Below, piece by piece: positions 24,020-31,223 of a stretch of DNA of 40,472 nt. The notes under the pieces were generated by a model. It was given only the letters and a program-made list of their open reading frames with translations, searched no databases and was not told the DNA's origin. How positions within the stretch are numbered: position 1 is the stretch's first letter; the number at the start of each line of letters is the position of its first letter. Origin of the DNA: JAWXBM01 sp034440115 (lineage in GTDB: Bacteria > Pseudomonadota > Gammaproteobacteria > Xanthomonadales > SZUA-36); the NCBI GenBank assembly GCA_034440115.1, contig JAWXBM010000145.1, positions 1 through 40,472 of the forward strand, read 5' to 3'. The translations under genes were made by a program, and so were the position numbers.

Positions 24020-26110
24020 ATGGAGGCGCCGCGCTATAAGACTTTTATCAGTTACAGCCACCGGGATGAAGTCTGGGCCAGGTGGCTGCAACACGCGCTG
24101 GAAAAGTACCGCGTGCCCAAGCGCCTGGTTGGAACACCAGGCGCTTTCGGGCCGATCCCAGCCCGGCTGAACCCGGTTTTTCGTGATCGCGAAGACCTGT
24201 CCTCTGCATCTGATCTGACCACCCAAATCAAGGGTGAATTGGCTCGCTCCGAAAGCCTGGTGGTGATTTGCTCGCCCTTTGCGGCAGTATCGCCCTGGGT
24301 AGCTGAGGAAATTCGTTATTTTCGTCAATTGGGAAAATCGGACCGTATCCTGGCCTTAATTGTCGATGGCGATCCGCAAGCCAGCATTCCTGCTGAAGCC
24401 TGTTTCCCAAGTGCAATTCTCGAAGCCGAGAACGGTAGCAGCAAAGAACCACTGGCCGCCGATGTGCGTCGTTATGCGGACGGCAAACGCCTGGCGTTGC
24501 TGAAAATTGTCGCCGGTATTCTCGGTGTCCGGCTGGACGAATTACGCCGTCGTGATGCGCAACGAACAACCCGTAATCGCATTGTCTATTCGTTAGCCAC
24601 ATTGGCACTGGTCGCAGTGATTGGCTGGTTGACCTGGTCAGAAGCCACAACCCGAGCCAGCGCCAAGGTACAACGAACCAATACCGAAGAATTGCTGGGT
24701 TATATGCTGGGTGATTTGAAAAGGCTGGATCCAATAGTAGGTCTGGAGTTTGTTCTCGCAGACGATGCGATGCAGCAACGTTTCCGGGAAGGTTTTAAGT
24801 TCGACCAAATGGACAACGAAGCCCTGCTGAATGCAGGCATGAATTGGCGTGAAGCAGGCATCGATGCCCAACGCCAGAGTGACCTCAATATCAACATGGA
24901 TTTGTTTCAGCGCTCGAGAGCTGCATTCATCGAACTGAATCAACGCGAAAACAATAGTACAGGTGCTCTTTTTGAGTTGGGTCAGGCTGAGTTTTATGTT
25001 GGCGAAGTCTATCACGCGATGGGTGAAATCGAGCTTGCTGAGCAGGCTTGGACCCGCTATGGCGCAGTCACGCGACGTTTGGTCAATGCGGAACCTAACA
25101 ACGCTCGCTACGTCATGGAGCTGTCGTACACGCTTACTAACCTGGGCGCGCTTGAACTCGGTCGCTTGAATCCTGACACCGCGCGCTTGCTGCAGTTGGT
25201 TCAGGCCGGAGTGCAATACAACCAGATGGCTTTGGTTCTCGATCCGGGTAACGCAGAGTATCGCGATGCACTGCCCAACAACCTGGCCTGGCAAGCCGAT
25301 GCCTGGCTGGAAAAATGCGAGTTGGGTCAGGCCCTTGATATACGTCAGCAGGCGGTAAAGCTCAGGCGAGAATTGTTGGCGGAAGATCCGGCATCCCGCC
25401 GAAATAAGACTGAATTGGCCATGAAACTGACCGGGCTTGCTGGGGTAAAAGAACAAATTGGCCTGGATAAGGAAGCCAGCGACATTTTTGCACAGATTGA
25501 CGATATCTTCAGTGCCGTTCATCGGGCCGAGCCAGAAGACACCGAACTGGAGTGGGAAATGTATTACCGACAGGGTCGTTACGCCCGTCACTTACTGGCC
25601 ATGGGTGAAGTGGAGAAAGCCGGAACCATATTGGAGCGGATCGCAGAGCGATATGATGCACTGAGCGACCCGTTGTTAACGGGCGATTATCAAAGGGGCT
25701 TCGAAGCAGCACGTACGAGGCTGGACCGGGCACTGGTGTTATTGGCCAAAGGGCAAACTGCCCGAGGCACGGAGCTGCTTTTTGCCGTAAGGACACAGAT
25801 GGAGGAGATGGTCGAAGCCAAGCCTGAAGCGCGTGATGGTCTTGAAGCGCTGGCCAGGGTTGAATTCGAAATGTGGCGACAATTGGGCCTAGACAGTTCA
25901 GTCGAAATTAATCCTGCCCTTGATGTTTACCTGTCCCAGACGGGCCTGACAGAAAACTGTTCCGCTGCTGACTTGGGGGCACGATTGGCGTTAGTGGATG
26001 GCAATTTATCGCTGGCCAGGAGCTATACTGATTACGTTTTGAGCAAAGGCTATTCCGAAGCGGATTTCGTTTCTTTCTGCATGGAATTTCAGTTGTGTGA
26101 TCTACCTTAG
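24020..26110 (+). CDS. TIR-domain protein with a membrane helix and TPR-like repeats
   Basis: A 696-residue protein. Residues 1-125 are a TIR domain: KTFISYSHRDEVWARWL (beta A and helix A), FRDREDLSSASDL (BB-loop region), SLVVICSPFAAVSPWVAEEI. Glu97 in WVAEEI aligns with the catalytic glutamate of SARM1 (WVHKEI), so NAD-cleaving activity is likely. After a helical RYADGKRLALLKIVAGILGV RLDELRRRD stretch comes one transmembrane helix at about 188-207. The rest (about 235-660) is alpha-helical with TPR-like units (ELGQAEFYVGEVYHAMGEIE, VEKAGTILERIAERYDAL) and by topology would face the periplasm. It begins 39 bases after the lipoprotein gene. TIR outside eukaryotes is often an immune enzyme. Confidence 0.85.
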   Translation: MEAPRYKTFISYSHRDEVWARWLQHALEKYRVPKRLVGTPGAFGPIPARLNPVFRDREDLSSASDLTTQIKGELARSESLVVICSPFAAVSPWVAEEIRYFRQLGKSDRILALIVDGDPQASIPAEACFPSAILEAENGSSKEPLAADVRRYADGKRLALLKIVAGILGVRLDELRRRDAQRTTRNRIVYSLATLALVAVIGWLTWSEATTRASAKVQRTNTEELLGYMLGDLKRLDPIVGLEFVLADDAMQQRFREGFKFDQMDNEALLNAGMNWREAGIDAQRQSDLNINMDLFQRSRAAFIELNQRENNSTGALFELGQAEFYVGEVYHAMGEIELAEQAWTRYGAVTRRLVNAEPNNARYVMELSYTLTNLGALELGRLNPDTARLLQLVQAGVQYNQMALVLDPGNAEYRDALPNNLAWQADAWLEKCELGQALDIRQQAVKLRRELLAEDPASRRNKTELAMKLTGLAGVKEQIGLDKEASDIFAQIDDIFSAVHRAEPEDTELEWEMYYRQGRYARHLLAMGEVEKAGTILERIAERYDALSDPLLTGDYQRGFEAARTRLDRALVLLAKGQTARGTELLFAVRTQMEEMVEAKPEARDGLEALARVEFEMWRQLGLDSSVEINPALDVYLSQTGLTENCSAADLGARLALVDGNLSLARSYTDYVLSKGYSEADFVSFCMEFQLCDLP

Positions 26111-26174
26111 GAAGCCTCCGACCCATTTTGCGCGGAGCGCGTTTCTCAACCATATTTATAAGCGGAGCTTTGAC

Positions 26175-26720
26175 ATGATCGGAGATACACGTAGTTCAGT
26201 TTGTTTGGCTTTGTTGATGGCTCTGTTGGCGGCTTTGTCCAGCCCAAGCCTCAGTGCCCAGGACAAGCTGATAGACCTCACGGTGGTGGGCTCCGGCAGT
26301 GATTTCAAAATACAGTTTCTCAATTCCGCTTGCATGGACAACGCCCAGCAGGGTGGCTGTATTGAAGTCCAAAAGGGCGAGTCAGGAACTCTCACTTGGG
26401 AGTTGGATAGTATGGGTGAAACCTACTGGATGTTGACGCGCTTTCAGTTCAGTGCTGATGGGGTGAACTGGGGCGACAGCAATTTTCCACTGCCAGCCTG
26501 CAACGTGAAAAACTTTAATCTGGAGGCGCGCGACCAGTTCACCGGTAATGCGGCCAGCGCCATGATCACAGGCAATGGCCGCAAGGTCATGATCAGCAAC
26601 AGCAATGAGGAAGAGTGCCAGACGCACTACCGGATTTACGCCATGCCCAAGGCAGGTGGCATGGAAATCCATTCGGATTCCGTGCCCATGATCTCCAGTC
26701 AGGGTGGTGGCTCGCGCTGA
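26175..26720 (+). CDS. Secreted protein, paralogue-like to the cluster's lipoprotein
   Basis: A 181-residue protein with a cleavable signal peptide (CLALLMALLAALSSPSLSA, cut near residue 28). The mature part is beta-rich: DLTVVGSGSDFKIQFLN, KGESGTLTWELDS at 67-79, YWMLTRFQFSADG at 85-97, RKVMISNSNEEE and THYRIYAMP. These blocks line up with those of the lipoprotein encoded two genes upstream. Cysteines at 53, 62, 109 and 148 could form disulfides. No lipobox is present, so it is free in the periplasm. ATG 26175 is chosen for the signal peptide and a GGAG upstream. It lies between the TIR and SLOG genes, 64 and 53 bases away. Confidence 0.72.
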   Translation: MIGDTRSSVCLALLMALLAALSSPSLSAQDKLIDLTVVGSGSDFKIQFLNSACMDNAQQGGCIEVQKGESGTLTWELDSMGETYWMLTRFQFSADGVNWGDSNFPLPACNVKNFNLEARDQFTGNAASAMITGNGRKVMISNSNEEECQTHYRIYAMPKAGGMEIHSDSVPMISSQGGGSR

Positions 26721-26773
26721 TACCGGCATCCTGAATAGCCTGGAAGGCAGAACCGGCTGGACCGACCAATGAC

Positions 26774-28525
26774 ATGAGTGCAGAAAACCATCTCCCGAAA
26801 ACCCCAATGCGCCTGCCCATGCGCCTGACCGTGGGTGTTACCGGCCATCGCGATTTGGTTGCGGCAGAAGTGCCGGAAATCGAAGCCCGGGTGCGCCAGT
26901 TTCTGCTCACTCTTGATCAACGCTTTCCGGATCTGATGTTGCAGTTGCTGACACCGCTGGCTGAGGGTGGAGATCAACTGGTTGCGCGCGTAGCGTTAGG
27001 GTTGGATATTGAATTGGTCGCGGTATTGCCGTTCGATCAGGCGGAGTATGAAAAAGATTTCGAGACGGCAGCAAAGCTCGATCGTTTCCGTGGCTTGCTG
27101 CAACTGGCCAACCAGGTCATAGAACTGCCTTTGGTGCATGGAGAATGGGACGATGGCGTCTTCAGTGCGGCTGAGCGTGACCGGCAGTACGCTCAGGCCG
27201 GAGTGTTCATTTCCAATCATTGCCAGATCCTGCTGGCCTTATGGGATGGTAAACCGCCCGCCGCGGTGGGCGGCACGGCAGATGTGGTGCGGTATCACCT
27301 GACCACGGTGATGCAGGGCTTTGAAGACCAGCAAACGTCAGCGCAACTGCTGGCCGATAACGAGAATGATCTGGCTTATCACATTGCCTGTTCGCGTGAT
27401 CGTCCAGAGGGGCAGTGCGTTACAGGTTTGCAGCCACTTGATTGTGCCTGGATAACTTCGGAAAGTGGTGTTGCCAGCACTGAAAAAATGCCAGCCAGCT
27501 ATGCCAGTATGCTGGATAGCTTGCAGCAGTTTGAACGTGACCGGCGTAGATACCTGGGCGATCAGCACCGGCCTGGCACCATGCTGGATGAAGGCCTGCC
27601 AGGCCGTTCGCCCTCAGAAAGCGTACGCTTCGTAGAGTATTTATTTGATGTGGCTGATCACCTGGCGATGCATTATCAAGCGCAGGTGAATCGTAACCTG
27701 TTGGGAATTTACGGGTTGGCAACCTTGATGGGCCTGGTTTTCATACTCTATTCCGAGTACTCAGAACCGCATTGGCTGATTTGGTTGTTCCTGGGTTTGT
27801 TCGGAGCGGGTGTTGCCCTGCACATCACCGCGAACCGCCGCCAATGGCATCGCAAATACCTTGATTATCGCGCCTTGGCCGAAGCCTTGCGGGTGCAGTT
27901 CTACTGGCATTTATCCGGCGTGGTCGAGTCCAGGTCTGTAGCCTTTGCCTATGAAAATTTCTTGCAGAAGCAAGACGTGGAGCTGGGCTGGATTCGACAT
28001 GTCATGCGGGCTGCCAGCCTGCGCCGCTCGCGTGGCCGCGAACCTGATCCGGCTTGGGTGCCTTGGGTGATCCAGCGCTGGGTGGGCGACGCTTCAGCCG
28101 GAGATGGCCAACTGGCTTACTACTCCCGCAAGGCCGCGCACAACAGCAAGAATTTCCGCCGCACGCAACTGCTGGGGAGCATTTGCCTGTGGTCGGGTAT
28201 CGCCATTGCGGTAGTGCTGGGTCTGCTGCAGCAGCAACTGACACAAAGCCAGCAACAGAGCTTGATGGTACTGATAGGCATTCTGCCTTTGCTGGCGGGT
28301 ATACGGGATACCATTTCTCACAAGCGCGCAGAAAAAGAACTGATCAAGCAGTATCGCTTCATGGCAAGAATATTCGCCAATGCGCGCGAGTTGCTGGACC
28401 AGGATCAGGACCTGGCATTCCAGCGCCGCGTACTCAAGGCGTTGGGGGAGGCCGCGCTGGAAGAGGGCGCCGAGTGGATACTGATGCACCGCGCCCGGCC
28501 ATTGGAGCACGGTGGGCTGGGTTAA
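26774..28525 (+). CDS. SLOG-like nucleotide-binding protein with two SLATT-like membrane hairpins
   Basis: A 583-residue protein. Residues 17-175 look like a SLOG-type Rossmann domain: LTVGVTGHRDL at 18-28, TPLAEGGDQLVARVAL at 60-75, IELVAVLPF, and QILLALWDGKPPAAVGGTAD at 151-170. Two transmembrane pairs follow, at about 309-327 with 334-351, and 466-485 with 496-511. Each pair is followed by a conserved-looking cytoplasmic helix (RKYLDYRALAEALRVQFYW; KELIKQYRFMARIFANAREL), the layout of SLATT (2TM) effectors predicted to form membrane pores. SLOG domains bind nucleotide or ADP-ribose-type signals. As the last gene of the TIR cluster it is the candidate effector. The function is inferred. Confidence 0.75.
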   Translation: MSAENHLPKTPMRLPMRLTVGVTGHRDLVAAEVPEIEARVRQFLLTLDQRFPDLMLQLLTPLAEGGDQLVARVALGLDIELVAVLPFDQAEYEKDFETAAKLDRFRGLLQLANQVIELPLVHGEWDDGVFSAAERDRQYAQAGVFISNHCQILLALWDGKPPAAVGGTADVVRYHLTTVMQGFEDQQTSAQLLADNENDLAYHIACSRDRPEGQCVTGLQPLDCAWITSESGVASTEKMPASYASMLDSLQQFERDRRRYLGDQHRPGTMLDEGLPGRSPSESVRFVEYLFDVADHLAMHYQAQVNRNLLGIYGLATLMGLVFILYSEYSEPHWLIWLFLGLFGAGVALHITANRRQWHRKYLDYRALAEALRVQFYWHLSGVVESRSVAFAYENFLQKQDVELGWIRHVMRAASLRRSRGREPDPAWVPWVIQRWVGDASAGDGQLAYYSRKAAHNSKNFRRTQLLGSICLWSGIAIAVVLGLLQQQLTQSQQQSLMVLIGILPLLAGIRDTISHKRAEKELIKQYRFMARIFANARELLDQDQDLAFQRRVLKALGEAALEEGAEWILMHRARPLEHGGLG

Positions 28526-28571
28526 AACCTTATTGCGCTGATTTCAAGGGCTGCGCTTGCGACCCTTTGCC

Positions 28572-29102
28572 TCAGTCGGATTTTTCCGGAATAACCAACT
28601 CCTGGCCAGGAAATATATGGTCAGGATCTTTCAACAAGCCTTTGTTGGCCTCAAATATTTTCAGGTATTGATTGCCTTCGCCATAAAACTGCTTGGCGAT
28701 CTTCCACAGCGTATCGCCTGGCTGCACCGTATAGGTGTTGGAAGTTGGGCTCGCTGCCGGGCTGGTCGATTCTGCTGCCGGCGGGTGATCAGTACTTTCC
28801 GCAGCCGCTGCACTGGCAGTCTCGGCGGCGGCTTTCCCCGTTACCTTCGCTACACTCAGTTCCTGCTTCACCTGCTTGATGCCAGGGATAGTCAGCAGCA
28901 GTTTGTTGATGCTGGCTTTGTCGGCTTCCCGCCTCACCTCGCCGCTGACCGTAACGGTGCCGTCGGCGCCGAAAGCAAATTTCAGACCGCTGGGGTCTAC
29001 ACCATTTTCTTTCAGAACCTGGCTGGGGGCTCTGGTTGCGCCAGCAATGAAGTCATCTTTTTTGCCGCCCAATACGTTTTTCAGATTGTCGAATAATCCC
29101 AT
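28572..29102 (-). CDS. kbp: BON-LysM protein (Kbp/YgaU-like)
   Basis: A 176-residue protein beginning MGLFDNLKNVLGGKKDD. A BON domain (about 25-85; GADGTVTVSGEVRREADKAS, GIKQVKQELSV) is joined by an Ala/Ser/Pro-rich linker (about 88-121), longer than in E. coli, to a C-terminal LysM domain (123-172; YTVQPGDTLWKIAKQFYGEG, FPGQELVIPE). E. coli Kbp binds K+ and helps in osmotic stress. There is no signal peptide, as in that family. It lies 27 bases downstream of acs on the same strand and converges on the SLOG gene. Confidence 0.92.
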   Translation of the reverse strand: MGLFDNLKNVLGGKKDDFIAGATRAPSQVLKENGVDPSGLKFAFGADGTVTVSGEVRREADKASINKLLLTIPGIKQVKQELSVAKVTGKAAAETASAAAAESTDHPPAAESTSPAASPTSNTYTVQPGDTLWKIAKQFYGEGNQYLKIFEANKGLLKDPDHIFPGQELVIPEKSD

Positions 29103-29129
29103 GTTCTTTCCTTTTCGTTGCCAATTACG

Positions 29130-31073
29130 TTAGCGATTTAATCGATTGTCGATCAATTGCCGCACCACGTCCGGTTCGGCCAGCGTTGAAGTATCACCCA
29201 GATTGGCAAAATCATTGGCTGCAATTTTGCGCAGGATACGTCGCATGATTTTGCCGGAGCGGGTTTTGGGCAATACCGGTGCCCATTGCACCAGGTCGGG
29301 AGTTGCAATCGGGCCGATTTCCTTGCGTACCCATTGTTTCAGTTCAGCCAGCAATGCATCTGTTGGTTCATACCCCCGCACGGGCGTCACGTAAGCGTAT
29401 ATGCCTTCGCCCTTGATGTCATGCGGGTAACCGACTACCGCTGCTTCAGCCACGGCTGGATGCGCGTCCAACGCGCTTTCAATTTCCGCCGTTCCCAAAC
29501 GATGACCAGAGACATTCAGCACATCGTCCACCCGACCGGTGATCCAGTAATAGCCATCCTCGTCGCGCCGCGCGCCGTCGCCGGTAAAGTAGCAGCCTGG
29601 GATGGTAGTGAAATAGGTGTCAATAAAACGCTGATGATCACCGTAGATGGTACGCATCTGGCCGGGCCAACTGGTGGTTAGCACCAGTAATCCACTGCTG
29701 GCACCTTCCAACAGCTGGCCTTTTTCATCCATCAGGGCTGGCTGTATGCCGGGCAGGGGCAGCGTGGCCGCGCCTGGTTTCAGGTCGGTAGCGCCAGGCA
29801 AAGGGCTGATCAGGATGCCGCCGGTTTCGGTTTGCCACCAGGTATCAACGATGGGGCAACGACCGTCACCCACCATCTGGTAATACCACTCCCAGGCTTC
29901 CGGATTGATGGGCTCGCCTACCGAGCCGAGCAAACGCAAGGATTTTCTCGATGTGCGTTTGACCGGCTCATCCCCTTCCCGCAACAAGGAACGGATGGCC
30001 GTTGGTGCGGTGTAGATGATGTTGACCTGGTGCTTGTCCACCACTTCCCAGAAGCGACTGCTGCTGGGGTAGTTGGGCACGCCTTCAAACATCAGCGTGA
30101 TGGCGCCATTGGTTAAAGGCCCATAAACAATGTAGCTGTGACCGGTGACCCAGCCAACATCGGCGGTACACCAATAGACATCGCCTGGGTGGTAATCGAA
30201 TACGATCTCGTGGGTAAAGGCCGCGTACAGCAAATAGCCGCCGGTGGTATGCAATACGCCTTTGGGCTTACCGGTGCTGCCGGAGGTATAGAGTATGAAC
30301 AGCGGATCTTCGGCATTCATGGCTGCAGCCGGGCAGTCATCGCTGGCATCGGGCTCCAACTCGTGTAGCCACTGGTCGCGCCCAGCCTGCCAGTTGATGT
30401 CGTTGCCGGTGTTGCGCACCACCAGCACGGTCTGTACGCACTCGGCTACCGAAGAGCGGGTGCAGGCCTCATCTATATTCTTTTTCAACGCTACGGTTTT
30501 GCCGCCGCGTTTACCTTCATCGGCGGTGATGATGAAACTGGACTGGCAGTCCAGAATGCGTCCGGCCAGGGCTTCGGCTGAGAAACCACCAAATACCACT
30601 GAATGCACCGCGCCGATGCGCGCGCAGGCCAGCATGGCCATGGCGGCCTCGGGTATCATCGGCATGTAGATGGTGACGCGATCGCCACGCTTGACGCCGA
30701 GCTGCAGCATGACATTGGCCATGCGGCACACCCGCTGGTGCAATTGTCTATAAGTAATCTTCAGGTCGCGGCTGGGGTCGTCGCCTTCCCAGATAATGGC
30801 CGTCTGATCGCCGCGTGTTTCCAGGTGCCGGTCCAGGCAGTTGTAGCAAGCGTTCAGCACACCGTCTTCAAACCAACGAATATGCAAATCCGCCTGGTCG
30901 AAAGAAACATCGCTGATTTTCTGAGGAAAGCGTATCCAGTCCAAACGTTCCGCCTGCTGTCGCCAGAAGGCATCGGTGTCATCTAGCGACTGCTGATACA
31001 GTTGCTCATAGTCTGCAGCTTTGATCAAAGCATGTGCGGCGAAATCGGGCTTTACCGGATGAATTTGGCTCAT
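29130..31073 (-). CDS. acs: Acetyl-CoA synthetase
   Basis: A 647-residue AMP-forming acetate-CoA ligase. Family motifs in order: GDRVTIYMPMIPEAAMAMLA, SVVFGGFSAEAL, the P-loop-like FILYTSGSTGKPKGVLHTTG, DVGWVTGHSYIVYGPL, DTWWQTETGG, YFTGDGARRDEDGYYWITGR, and PKTRSGKIMRRILRKI with the lysine that is acetylated to switch the enzyme off. Length is as in E. coli (652). It turns acetate into acetyl-CoA in the cytoplasm. The gene diverges from the patatin gene across 150 bases. I see no strong ribosome binding site before ATG 31073. Confidence 0.97.
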   Translation of the reverse strand: MSQIHPVKPDFAAHALIKAADYEQLYQQSLDDTDAFWRQQAERLDWIRFPQKISDVSFDQADLHIRWFEDGVLNACYNCLDRHLETRGDQTAIIWEGDDPSRDLKITYRQLHQRVCRMANVMLQLGVKRGDRVTIYMPMIPEAAMAMLACARIGAVHSVVFGGFSAEALAGRILDCQSSFIITADEGKRGGKTVALKKNIDEACTRSSVAECVQTVLVVRNTGNDINWQAGRDQWLHELEPDASDDCPAAAMNAEDPLFILYTSGSTGKPKGVLHTTGGYLLYAAFTHEIVFDYHPGDVYWCTADVGWVTGHSYIVYGPLTNGAITLMFEGVPNYPSSSRFWEVVDKHQVNIIYTAPTAIRSLLREGDEPVKRTSRKSLRLLGSVGEPINPEAWEWYYQMVGDGRCPIVDTWWQTETGGILISPLPGATDLKPGAATLPLPGIQPALMDEKGQLLEGASSGLLVLTTSWPGQMRTIYGDHQRFIDTYFTTIPGCYFTGDGARRDEDGYYWITGRVDDVLNVSGHRLGTAEIESALDAHPAVAEAAVVGYPHDIKGEGIYAYVTPVRGYEPTDALLAELKQWVRKEIGPIATPDLVQWAPVLPKTRSGKIMRRILRKIAANDFANLGDTSTLAEPDVVRQLIDNRLNR

Positions 31074-31223
31074 GGCTCAACTGCTCAGCATGGGGTATAG
31101 GCATTGTAGCGGCTCAGCAGCAGACTTCCACGCTTGCTGATCTTCAGCCTGAATATTAGTGCGGCCAGTTGCCTGGCAGAGTCGATATAATTGTTGCAGA
31201 CAGGATTTTTTCTGGAGAAAGCC

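Noticed and set aside
24638..25591. 317-codon minus-strand open frame inside the TIR-TPR gene
   Set aside because: Antisense to a gene with clear domains; no start signal or motif of its own.
23372..28525. Calling the TIR/SLOG cluster a Thoeris system
   Set aside because: Thoeris needs a ThsA effector (SIR2-SLOG or a related type) and a small ThsB TIR; here the TIR is on a TPR membrane protein, the SLOG protein has four membrane helices, and there are two extra exported proteins.
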